A stretch of DNA of 14,620 nucleotides from UMGS1663 sp963621995 (GCA_963621995.1 CAVFFZ010000029.1:1-14620), one strand, 5' to 3'. Positions 6,412 through 14,160 are shown, counted from the first letter of the stretch. Notes: a model not told the origin generated them from the sequence alone. Made by a program: numbers and translations.

Positions 6412-6597
6412 TCATATTATTTCCAAAAAAGATAGTGTTTATTCATATATTATTCCTTATATTCCAAAATAGTTATTTTAAATTTAAATATTATTATAGA
6501 TAAATATAATCCGATAACAATATTTCAACGGTAGACTTTGTAAGAAACAATATTACGAAAATTGTATAACATTAAGTTACTCAATAATGACTTTTAA

Positions 6598-7761
6598 CTA
6601 TTTATAAGATTCTATTTTTTCTATATCTCTAATTTCAATTTCATTTAAAATCTCATTATGTTCTATAAAATATTCGTCATTACATATGGTAAATACTGAC
6701 ATATATACTTCATCATAATTCATGTTAATTCTATACTTAGACTTACTGAACTCATCAAATTGTTTTGAATCATAATGAAATTTTTTTCTTTTAGATTGTG
6801 TATTAGAAAAATAAGATATAGGACATCCATTATAATGAATGTTACTTATTTTATATGAAATTTTAAATATTTCTACTATAATTTGTTGATGTTTGCTTAA
6901 TAAATGAAACTGCTTTAATATTTCATCATATTTAGATATATCAACAAAGAATTCTTTTATTATATTTGATATTTCAATACTTTGTTCTTCCATTTTTTCA
7001 AAATAACTTTTATATCCTTTATATAACTCTGTTTCTTTATACTTTTCTATATATTTTTTATCAATATATTTATCTACAAATTCTTTTGAATATGGTTCTG
7101 TTATTGTATCTCTAGTTTTTAAATACAATTTTTCATCCATTAATATTATCGGAAATGGATCTATGCTTAATCTCATTATCGCAATGTGTGTAATTGTAAA
7201 TTTTAAACATGCTTCAAATTTATTAAAATAATATTCATCATCTAATCTATTTTGATGATCATACCATTTTTTTACCGTATACAATTTATCTGTTCCTTGC
7301 TTATGTACATATTTGTTTATTTTTTCAATATATTCTTTAGAATCTTCAAAATAATCATTCATTTTTTCTTTAAAATCAACAAATATCTCTCCATTTTTTT
7401 CTAAGTATTCTAACATTTTATTTCTCATCGGAAACCATTCTATATTTTTCCAAGCTTTTAATTTTTCTTTTCTATCTTTTGGCGGAATATCTACTAAGTA
7501 TACCATTATTGTTGATATCTCTATAGCTTCTCTTAAACTATAATATGCACAATCGAAATATCCTAATTCATATAATTTAATTGCATTTATTACTAAATAT
7601 TTAGCTTCAAATATAAATGTATTCGCAATTTGTGCATCTGCTCTTCCAGTTATACTAAAATCAATAAAGCCTAAATCGTAATAATATTGTTCTTTTTCCT
7701 TTATTTTATACTTATGCAAGTGTTCATTCTCTTTATATTCTATAAATACGTTATCTTCCAT
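6598..7761 (-). CDS. Uncharacterised RT-associated protein, possibly HEPN-like
   Basis: A 387-residue soluble protein I cannot place in a named family. Residues 50-90 form an amphipathic helix pair with GYFDCAYYSLREAIEISTIM, the (Y)xxAxxxLRxAIE pattern seen in many HEPN-like all-alpha proteins. Residues 145-156 read EKINKYVHKQG, resembling the helix-end histidine (xxKxVH) of such folds. A strict RxxxxH RNase motif was not found, so catalytic activity is unsure. The C-terminal half is helical and rich in Lys, Glu and Tyr, with no membrane segment. The start is supported by GGAGAG before the ATG. It lies 17 bases after the reverse transcriptase stop and is the last gene of a three-gene operon, the position of the effector in several RT-based defence systems. 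Its role as effector or accessory is inference. Confidence 0.7.
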   Translation of the reverse strand: MEDNVFIEYKENEHLHKYKIKEKEQYYYDLGFIDFSITGRADAQIANTFIFEAKYLVINAIKLYELGYFDCAYYSLREAIEISTIMVYLVDIPPKDRKEKLKAWKNIEWFPMRNKMLEYLEKNGEIFVDFKEKMNDYFEDSKEYIEKINKYVHKQGTDKLYTVKKWYDHQNRLDDEYYFNKFEACLKFTITHIAIMRLSIDPFPIILMDEKLYLKTRDTITEPYSKEFVDKYIDKKYIEKYKETELYKGYKSYFEKMEEQSIEISNIIKEFFVDISKYDEILKQFHLLSKHQQIIVEIFKISYKISNIHYNGCPISYFSNTQSKRKKFHYDSKQFDEFSKSKYRINMNYDEVYMSVFTICNDEYFIEHNEILNEIEIRDIEKIESYK

Positions 7762-7778
7762 TCTTTCTCTCCAATTAT

Positions 7779-9095
7779 TTAGATGTTCTTTATTTCATTT
7801 AATCTTATTTTTACTGTTTCAGCTTCTATATTCTTTTTTATCCTTTCAAAAAAATTAATGCATTCATAATGAAATCCATTATATGTTGTTTCTTTTGCTA
7901 TTTTTAATAATGTATTAATAAATTCCTCTTTTTCATCTTCAATTAACAAATTATAAATTCTTATAAAAATATATTCATTTCCCGTCTTCAAAAATTCATA
8001 TCCCGTTAATATTGATTTAATTCTATTTCTATTAGATATACTAATTTTCTTCATATCTATATTTATAAATTTCTTTAAAACACTATATAAATTAAATTCT
8101 TTATGCATATCTATATAATCAAGGAATAAATCTGCTGCTTCATTATATTCTTCATTATCTATTTTTTGAAATATCGGTATCGCATACCATGTTCTTATAG
8201 ATTCTCTATTATGTTCTTTTACTTTACTAGCATTCAAATTTAACCCTAAATTATTTAACTCTTTACTTATAACATATAATATATCATTAAGTTTTGACTT
8301 GTCTTGTAATATTATAATCTGATCATCTGCATATCTTAAATATTTTGCATCACTCTTGTCACATATTTCTTTAACTTTAATATCATATCCTTGTAAATAA
8401 AAATTTGCTAACAATCTAGATTGATCTCCAAATTGGTTTTGTGGTATTCCAACTGATTTAAAATTATATTTTTCTGCTTTTATATTCCAGTTCTTCAATA
8501 AATATATTAATATATTTATGTATTCTATTTTATCTGGGCCAATTGTTGATAATAACTTCTTTTCTAATAAATTTATATTTATACTATCATAAAAATTAGC
8601 TATATCTAGTTTTAATATTAAACTTTCATCATCTATATCATTTAACTCTATATTTAATATATTTTGAAATTGTTTCCAATTTTCCCTCCACATATATGAG
8701 TTATAACTTTTATATACATAGTCAATTTCTGCATCTTCTTGCAATTTTATTTCATTTCCTAATCTCCATCCTCCAAATGTATGTTCCACTCTATTTATTG
8801 CAATTTCTTCCTCTATCATTTTACATGCAAAGTAATATACTAATTCATCTTTTATATTCATAACAGGCAATATCCTTGCAACTTTGTCTGATTTATATAT
8901 AAATACTTTTTCTTCTATAGGACTAGGAATATATTCATATGATATAAGTTCTTTATATAATTCCTTTAATATTTCTTTATATTCTCTTTTAGTTATATGT
9001 ATTTTACTTCTACATACATTTTCTTTTACTACTTTATCATATAAACTTGATGAGAATAACTTTAAAAATTCTTGTTGATTTTTTATATACTTCAT
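7779..9095 (-). CDS. Reverse transcriptase, candidate defence-associated (UG/Abi-like) RT
   Basis: A 438-residue RT with recognisable fingers and palm: RILPVMNIKDELVYYF near residue 74, motif A LKLDIANFYDSI (D164), motif B GIPQNQFGDQSRLLANFYL (216-234), and motif C YLRYADD (Y255, A256, D257, D258). The three catalytic aspartates are intact. Residues about 300-438 are helical and take the place of a thumb or added domain. There is no maturase, HNH or integrase part, and no VTG element of retron RTs, so a group II intron or a typical retron is unlikely. The unusual GIPQN (rather than GIPQG) and the association with two unrecognised genes fit the unknown-group/Abi RTs that act in phage defence by making DNA. 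The ATG follows GGAGAAATAT and lies 17 bases after the membrane gene. The class cannot be assigned without a tree. Confidence 0.9.
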   Translation of the reverse strand: MKYIKNQQEFLKLFSSSLYDKVVKENVCRSKIHITKREYKEILKELYKELISYEYIPSPIEEKVFIYKSDKVARILPVMNIKDELVYYFACKMIEEEIAINRVEHTFGGWRLGNEIKLQEDAEIDYVYKSYNSYMWRENWKQFQNILNIELNDIDDESLILKLDIANFYDSININLLEKKLLSTIGPDKIEYINILIYLLKNWNIKAEKYNFKSVGIPQNQFGDQSRLLANFYLQGYDIKVKEICDKSDAKYLRYADDQIIILQDKSKLNDILYVISKELNNLGLNLNASKVKEHNRESIRTWYAIPIFQKIDNEEYNEAADLFLDYIDMHKEFNLYSVLKKFINIDMKKISISNRNRIKSILTGYEFLKTGNEYIFIRIYNLLIEDEKEEFINTLLKIAKETTYNGFHYECINFFERIKKNIEAETVKIRLNEIKNI

Positions 9096-9112
9096 ATATT
9101 TCTCCTTTTTTA

Positions 9113-9511
9113 TTATGTTTGTAATATATTTACAATGTTATTTATTGAATCCACGAATATATTTGTAATGAGATTTACAGTACCTTCAAAAAATATTATG
9201 TCTAAATTAGTTACTACTGGTATTATTCCATTATTTTTTAAAATAGCTAGTATTCCAGACAATATTAATACATATATACCGTAAGATGTCCAATATACAA
9301 AACTCCCTATTGACGACTCATTAATATTTAACCTTTGATATACGATTATATTACATGTCAAATATGATATTTTTCTTAAAAGCCATTCTATAATAGGTGC
9401 TATTACCAAATAATTTAAAACGTGACTATCTGTTAAATCAATCTGGTCAATAGTAATTCCACATATTAACCAGCCGGATATTTTACCAATGATATTAATT
9501 CCTTTATACAA
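9113..9511 (-). CDS. Small membrane protein, first gene of the RT operon
   Basis: A 132-residue protein with about three hydrophobic helices (near residues 7-21, 31-48 and 69-93) and an amphipathic C-terminus (about 105-132, TVNLITNIFVDSINNIVNIL). The start is a TTG at 9511 (coding Leu-Tyr-Lys-Gly, read as Met), set by AAAGGAG eight bases before it; no ATG is available nearby in frame. It is followed 17 bases later by the reverse transcriptase, and a clear promoter precedes it. I do not recognise the family. A small multi-helix membrane protein beside a defence RT could be the membrane-damaging effector, as SLATT-type proteins are proposed to be elsewhere, but it is shorter than a typical SLATT protein and similarity is not shown. 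The weak TTG start may keep its level low. Confidence 0.72.
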   Translation of the reverse strand: MYKGINIIGKISGWLICGITIDQIDLTDSHVLNYLVIAPIIEWLLRKISYLTCNIIVYQRLNINESSIGSFVYWTSYGIYVLILSGILAILKNNGIIPVVTNLDIIFFEGTVNLITNIFVDSINNIVNILQT

Positions 9512-9552
9512 ATTCTAATCTCCTTTACAATATATTTCTAACTTTATAATAT

Positions 9553-9580
9553 ATCATCTTTTAAATGCAAATTTTGTCAA
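9553..9580 (-). promoter_or_regulatory. Promoter of the RT operon
   Basis: On the minus strand a perfect TTGACA -35 (9575-9580) is followed after 16 bases by GATGAT (9553-9558), and further down by TATATT. It lies between the terminator of the DUF2075 gene and the TTG start at 9511, so the RT operon is an independent unit. Confidence 0.55.
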
Positions 9581-9590
9581 AATATAATGG

Positions 9591-9630
9591 AAAAAGCAGA
9601 AAATTAAATGTTTATAATTTTTCTGCTTTT
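9591..9630 (-). terminator. Terminator of the DUF2075 gene
   Basis: AAAAGCAGAAAA (9592-9603) pairs perfectly with TTTTCTGCTTTT (9619-9630), loop about 15 bases, starting six bases after the DUF2075 stop codon. The minus-strand RNA ends in a U-tract. Confidence 0.75.
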
Positions 9631-9635
9631 GTATG

Positions 9636-11612
9636 TTATTCATATCTATATTCTTCGCTATCTTCTGCAACACTCAAATCTGTATAATATTCATCTTCAT
9701 CAATCGAATAAGTAATTTCATTACATCTATTTATCCTACTTTTTAAATACTCAGCTAAAGGCTTGTCCTCACAATAGATATAGCATCCCTTCTGACCTCT
9801 AGTCATTAAAGTTCTATATGTATTTTTTATAATTTCATCAGCTAACTTTAATGCTTTTTCAGGATTTTCTTTGTACATTTTCTTAATTCCTTTTAATGAA
9901 TTATCTGTACTCGCTCTTTCTGTAAAGTCAGTAATAATTTTACCATTTTCATATCTCAAATCTTTACCAATTATTACTCCTGCATAATCGAATTCTAATC
10001 CTTGAGATGTATGTATGCATCCTACTTCATTTACAGATTCAGGATCAATTGCCCAAGTCGAACTGCTTCCTAAATTCCAACTCATTTCAAAGTTATATTC
10101 TGGTATAACTATATCGTGAACCTTCGTATCATTTTTACCTTCCTTAATCCAATTCCAACAATACCCTGCCAATAATCTTGCTTTATTATTTATTTTATTT
10201 AATTCAAATATTTTATCCTTAACATCATTAGGATTATCCATTATTTGAATATCATAATCAATATCAAATCCATCATTATTCGCTGTTTGCCTTATTTCTA
10301 GCACATCATCTAACCATGCCAAATATCCATCTGAACCATTACATCTAAATTGAGATTCAAGTTCTAATATTTTTCTTTCTTCTCCTACTACTCCATATTC
10401 ATCTAAATATCTCTCAATTTCAGCAACTGAACCTATATCGTAAATATCTATTCTTTGTGTTTCATCAATAAAGAAAACTGAAAACTTGGCTGCATTTATA
10501 ATTTCTTTTATTTGATTTTCTCCTTGATTCTTAAACATACCCGATTTTGCATTTAACCTATGTGCTTCATCTGCTAAAATTACTCCCACATCATCTTTTT
10601 TAGCTTCAGTATATATTCCTGAACCTTTAAACATATTATCTATTTTAGATATCTTTTCTGTTCCTTTTAATTTAGCTTTAAATACTGCTCTTGGCGCAGC
10701 ATTTTTAGTTACATAGTGGCATACCATTTCATATGGCTTGTTTGTTAAATCTGATAGTAGATTTATTGCTAAGACTGTTTTTCCTGTACCTGGTCCACCT
10801 TTAACAATTAAACATCTCTTTTTACCATCTTCATTAGATTTTTTAGCCATTTCCATTGCAGTTTCATATACTACTTTTTGATTATCTAATAATATAAATT
10901 CTTTATTTTGTTTTACCATTCCTGCTATACAATCTTGTAATGATTTAGAAGGTTTTATTTTTCCATTTTCAATTAAATATAATGTTTCTTTATCATCACC
11001 TTCTGTAACATATTTAGCAATAAATTCTCGTAATTTTAAAGCATCTCCACTAATAAATACAGGAGCTTTTTCAATATAATCTTTATACTTGTCCGATAGT
11101 ATAGTCTTAGGTTCAACATTTTCATAGTTGTGTAAATATGCACAGGGTAATAATTTTACATTATCTCTTTGAACATTTTCATTAAAATCTTCAATATACG
11201 CTGCATATGACCATGCTTGATAAGATGGATGGGCAACCTCTCTCATTGCACCACCTGTAAAAGTTCTAACAATACCATCTTGACCTTCAACAATTTCAGC
11301 CTCTGTCCATTGTTTTAACTCAACTATAATTGCAATATTTCTTCCTTGTTTATCTCTTCCAGTTATAATAAAGTCTATTCTTTTAGAAGTATATGGAATT
11401 TTAAATTCTATTGCTATCCCGCTATTATTGGGAATACTAACATCATTTAAAACATTATTCATATACATCATAGAATTCTTCCAAGCTTCTTTTTCTCTTG
11501 GATTAACATTTTGTCCCACTCTTAGTCTATATAATTGTTCTATTCTACCAGCTATTTGATTATTTATTACATCATTAATAAATATCTCTTTTGTCGCTTC
11601 ATATACTATCAT
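9636..11612 (-). CDS. PD-(D/E)XK nuclease fused to DUF2075 (SF1-type) helicase
   Basis: A 658-residue two-part protein. The N-terminal 1-130 carries a PD-(D/E)XK core: E69 in AIEFK, D80 in SKRIDFII, and E98-x-K100 in IVELKQW, followed by an HPSYQAWSYAAYI helix. From about 230 on, the DUF2075 ATPase shows Walker A GGPGTGKT (272-279), Walker B VILADEAHR (D348, E349), FFIDETQR (380-387), LESQFRCNG (motif IV), IHTSQGLEFDYAGVIIG (motif V) and YRTLMTRGQKG (motif VI). ATP-driven movement on nucleic acid coupled to DNA cleavage is expected. The layout is like phage-defence nuclease-helicases such as Nhi, though identity with any named system is not shown. GGGGGC precedes the ATG. It follows ApeA by 161 bases and MazG farther upstream, on one strand. 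Confidence 0.88.
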   Translation of the reverse strand: MIVYEATKEIFINDVINNQIAGRIEQLYRLRVGQNVNPREKEAWKNSMMYMNNVLNDVSIPNNSGIAIEFKIPYTSKRIDFIITGRDKQGRNIAIIVELKQWTEAEIVEGQDGIVRTFTGGAMREVAHPSYQAWSYAAYIEDFNENVQRDNVKLLPCAYLHNYENVEPKTILSDKYKDYIEKAPVFISGDALKLREFIAKYVTEGDDKETLYLIENGKIKPSKSLQDCIAGMVKQNKEFILLDNQKVVYETAMEMAKKSNEDGKKRCLIVKGGPGTGKTVLAINLLSDLTNKPYEMVCHYVTKNAAPRAVFKAKLKGTEKISKIDNMFKGSGIYTEAKKDDVGVILADEAHRLNAKSGMFKNQGENQIKEIINAAKFSVFFIDETQRIDIYDIGSVAEIERYLDEYGVVGEERKILELESQFRCNGSDGYLAWLDDVLEIRQTANNDGFDIDYDIQIMDNPNDVKDKIFELNKINNKARLLAGYCWNWIKEGKNDTKVHDIVIPEYNFEMSWNLGSSSTWAIDPESVNEVGCIHTSQGLEFDYAGVIIGKDLRYENGKIITDFTERASTDNSLKGIKKMYKENPEKALKLADEIIKNTYRTLMTRGQKGCYIYCEDKPLAEYLKSRINRCNEITYSIDEDEYYTDLSVAEDSEEYRYE

Positions 11613-11773
11613 AATAATTTGCCCCCATTAATTATTACTGTCTTCAATTTTTTCTTTCCATCTTTTTTTTTACTTTATAAAAACGATTTCTCCATGTTTA
11701 AAATATAACTTATAACCACTACTACATTGATCATAATTTTTTCATATAATACATTTTTAATTACTTTTATATA

Positions 11774-13543
11774 TTAATATTCTATATTTACCATAAAAGT
11801 AGTATAAACTATAAAATTTTTTTTCGTATATAGTAATTTTCTTTTATCATTTTTTATAATTTCTTCGCATTCCTCATCATTTTTATTTTCTGATAATATT
11901 CTAATTCTATATTTTTTATTTGTTTTTGTAATTATTTCTACATATAAATCTTCATCATCATTATCTTCTGTAACATGATAAGAAGTATAATCTCCAATGT
12001 TATATTCATTAATAACAATTTTCAATATATTTTCTATACTTGTAATAAGATGAACTTTTTTATATAGCTTTATATATTTTTCTTCTCTTTTTGGTATTTC
12101 ATATTTTTTCAATCGAGAAAAAGATTCCCTTTTATGGTTATTTATAAAATCCTTAGTAAATCCTAATTCTTTAAAAATGCAAGATTCTAATAAAGTTTGT
12201 AATATTATAGTTGATATACTAAGTTCAACACCTTTCATTGCTTTGTATTTCTTACTTTTATTGTAATGTGTGTAATAATGCCTAGTATCTGTAATTGAAT
12301 TGATAAAATTTAAAATATATTCTAATTTTTCAAAGTAATATATTGGCATTTCTTCCAAAAATAAATGAATCAATCTATTTTTCAGTAATATATAATCTGC
12401 ATTCTCTTGTGCATTATCATAAATAAAAGCTTCAACCAATTCTTTGTTCTCTTGTAAAATATTATCTAGCTTATTTGATAATATTTTTTTATAATCCTCT
12501 AATGATTCTACCACAAATATAGTATGATAAAATTCCAATGATTTAATTATATTTATAAATATCTCTTCTTCTGGAATCTCATCATAATATTCAAAATTCT
12601 CAATGTTTTTTCTATATAAATCAATAATTGGCTTTAAATTTTCATATTTTTCAAACCAATTTTTTAATCCATTAACATCATAGATTTGTTTTAAATTGCA
12701 ATTAAAATTTCTATCTATTTTTTCAATCTCATCATTTTCGTTTTTTATATCTATCTCATTAGCATAATAGATTCTGTAATCAATATATTTTCTTTTTCTA
12801 ATATTAGGATATTTGTAAAATTTACTGTTTTTAAAGCCTTTAATTTCTACTATGTCCACTTTTAACTTTGTACTAAATTCAATAAGTGCAATAACTTTCT
12901 TTAATTCTTGTACCAGTTTTTCAAATTTTTCTAGTTTATTGCATCTAAGATTTATTGTTATATGCTGCTTTAAAACAACTTTTTCTGAATTTAAATAAAA
13001 TGTTCCACCTCCAAACCATGGAACTATCTCTAATTTTATATTTTCATTTATATTATAAGAAATTTTTTTCTTAAATTTATATTCTATTTCCTCTATTTTC
13101 TTTTTTTTACCTCTCTTCGAGCTAAAACCACTTAAAGTACTCCATTCCATTGAATTTGTTAATCTTACCTGTAATTTATTAAAAGTTACTCCTTCATAAC
13201 TTTCAAATTTCAAACCATAAATACAATATTTGCAATCAATCAAAAAAGTAGTTATTCCAGTATTTAGATTTGTATTCTTTCTAAGAGTTCTACAATTTAA
13301 TAATGATATATTATTGTTATTAAGAAAACTAACACCATGTATTAAATCCATATTGTCAGGAAATTCTTCATCATTAAAAAATCTTTCTAATTTTTGTGAT
13401 TGTATTACCAATCGTATTATTTTTTTACTTTTTACTATATGTAATTCACCCTTATATTCATCTTTTTCAATTTTCCAATTACCACTAATTTTAATTTCTT
13501 CCAATTTATTTCCCCTTATTGATGTTATGTGTTTTATGTTCAT
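11774..13543 (-). CDS. apeA: ApeA-like HEPN domain anti-phage protein
   Basis: A 589-residue protein fitting ApeA in length and order. The N-terminal domain begins KISGNWKIEKDEYKGELHI (residues 18-36), matching the opening of the ApeA N-terminal domain. The C-terminal part holds SLEFYHTIFV (335-344) and SITDTRHYYTHYN, with the HEPN RNase motif R-x4-H at R421-H426. ApeA is a single-gene system whose HEPN domain is proposed to cleave RNA and stop the phage by abortive infection. The ATG at 13543 has no good ribosome binding site. A TTG at 13504 is preceded by AAGGGG at seven bases and would give 576 residues beginning right at the conserved domain, so the true start may be there. It lies between MazG and the nuclease-DUF2075 gene on the same strand, 54 bases after MazG. 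Confidence 0.82.
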   Translation of the reverse strand: MNIKHITSIRGNKLEEIKISGNWKIEKDEYKGELHIVKSKKIIRLVIQSQKLERFFNDEEFPDNMDLIHGVSFLNNNNISLLNCRTLRKNTNLNTGITTFLIDCKYCIYGLKFESYEGVTFNKLQVRLTNSMEWSTLSGFSSKRGKKKKIEEIEYKFKKKISYNINENIKLEIVPWFGGGTFYLNSEKVVLKQHITINLRCNKLEKFEKLVQELKKVIALIEFSTKLKVDIVEIKGFKNSKFYKYPNIRKRKYIDYRIYYANEIDIKNENDEIEKIDRNFNCNLKQIYDVNGLKNWFEKYENLKPIIDLYRKNIENFEYYDEIPEEEIFINIIKSLEFYHTIFVVESLEDYKKILSNKLDNILQENKELVEAFIYDNAQENADYILLKNRLIHLFLEEMPIYYFEKLEYILNFINSITDTRHYYTHYNKSKKYKAMKGVELSISTIILQTLLESCIFKELGFTKDFINNHKRESFSRLKKYEIPKREEKYIKLYKKVHLITSIENILKIVINEYNIGDYTSYHVTEDNDDEDLYVEIITKTNKKYRIRILSENKNDEECEEIIKNDKRKLLYTKKNFIVYTTFMVNIEY

Positions 13544-13597
13544 TCTAATTTTATTATTCTTTCATAACTACTATTTCAATTCTACACTTTTTTATAT

Positions 13598-13912
13598 TTA
13601 TAATTTATCATATTTTGTACTTACACCTTTTGCTTTTTCTACTGGATATTTCTTTGCTGAAATATCCATTTTTTCTAAAATACTTTGTTTAGGATCTACT
13701 CCTATTTGGTGACATAAAAGAATACAATAATTCATAACATCTGCAATTTCATATTTTAATTCTTCTTTATTATAATTATTATTCCATTGAAAACATTCTA
13801 GTAATTCTCCCGCCTCAATAGATATTGACTTGGCTAAGTTTTCTGGTGTATTAAATTGTAACCAATCTCTATCTTCTGCAAATTTCACTATTTTTTCTTC
13901 TAACTCTTTCAT
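13598..13912 (-). CDS. MazG-like nucleotide pyrophosphohydrolase
   Basis: A 104-residue single-domain all-alpha NTP pyrophosphohydrolase. The metal-binding helices show SISIEAGELLECFQW (the ExxE part) and YEIADVMNYCILL (the ExxD part), as in small MazG/RS21-C6-type enzymes that hydrolyse dNTPs to dNMP and pyrophosphate. The length is normal for the single-domain type. GGGGAG precedes the ATG at 13912, and a TG-extended TAGAAT lies upstream. The next gene, ApeA, follows 54 bases later without an obvious terminator, so cotranscription is likely. In an island of defence genes the enzyme could lower nucleotide pools or sanitise nucleotides; the substrate cannot be told. Confidence 0.88.
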   Translation of the reverse strand: MKELEEKIVKFAEDRDWLQFNTPENLAKSISIEAGELLECFQWNNNYNKEELKYEIADVMNYCILLCHQIGVDPKQSILEKMDISAKKYPVEKAKGVSTKYDKL

Positions 13913-13943
13913 TGCATTTCTCCCCTAAAAAATATTTACTTGT

Positions 13944-13949
13944 ATTCTA
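13944..13949 (-). promoter_or_regulatory. Putative -10 box of the MazG-ApeA-DUF2075 run
   Basis: The minus strand reads TGATAGAAT: TAGAAT with an extended TG, 32 bases before the MazG ATG. A TTGTGG about 20 bases upstream is a weak -35 candidate. Confidence 0.4.
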
Positions 13950-13987
13950 TCATAAATTTACTATTTTTTCCACAATTTGCAAATAAT

Positions 13988-14006
13988 CTGTCGGATTTTA
14001 TTTTCT
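13988..14006 (+). repeat. Right copy of 19-base imperfect direct repeat
   Basis: CTGTCGGATTTTATTTTCT matches the copy at 1457-1475 at 16 of 19 positions, same orientation, with only transition differences. It lies just upstream of the MazG promoter, at the outer edge of the defence genes. Confidence 0.35.
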
Positions 14007-14020
14007 CCCGTCTTGGGTTT

Positions 14021-14087
14021 GGGATATCCCACATTAGAATTTGTATGGGAGTACAAATTCAGTGCTGGCTAGACACTAAATGTACTC
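14021..14087. other. Clustered palindromes with mutually exclusive stems
   Basis: A palindrome GGGATATCCC (14021-14030) is followed by AATTTGTA (14038-14045) pairing with TACAAATT (14052-14059). GAGTACA (14049-14055) can instead pair with TGTACTC (14081-14087), enclosing AGTG/CACT (14061-14064 and 14074-14077). The TACA bases belong to both options, so the folds exclude each other. The stretch is more GC-rich than its surroundings and holds no gene. It could be a mobile-element end, a recombinase site or a leader RNA ahead of MazG. Confidence 0.4.
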
Positions 14088-14117
14088 TCTTTTCACAATT
14101 TTATTATATGGCTATTA

Positions 14118-14158
14118 AAAAAAGTGCCTGAATTTTTTATTAATTCAAGCACTTTTTT
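14118..14158 (-). terminator. Strong terminator after tnpV
   Basis: A 17-base stem of AAAAAAGTGCCTGAATT (14118-14134) with AATTCAAGCACTTTTTT (14142-14158), one non-Watson-Crick pair, lies three bases after the TnpV stop. A/T6 ends on both sides could let it act both ways, insulating the defence run from the TnpV element. Confidence 0.8.
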
Positions 14159-14160
14159 CA

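Noticed and set aside
7779..9095. Group II intron or retron reading of the RT
   Set aside because: No maturase or HNH region, no domain V-like RNA next to it, no VTG motif of retron RTs, and two tightly coupled partner genes instead.
9072..9284. Plus-strand hydrophobic ORF of 70 codons
   Set aside because: Antisense to the small membrane protein gene and without a ribosome binding site.
13230..13712. Plus-strand 160-codon ORF
   Set aside because: Runs antisense across both ApeA and MazG and has no family resemblance.
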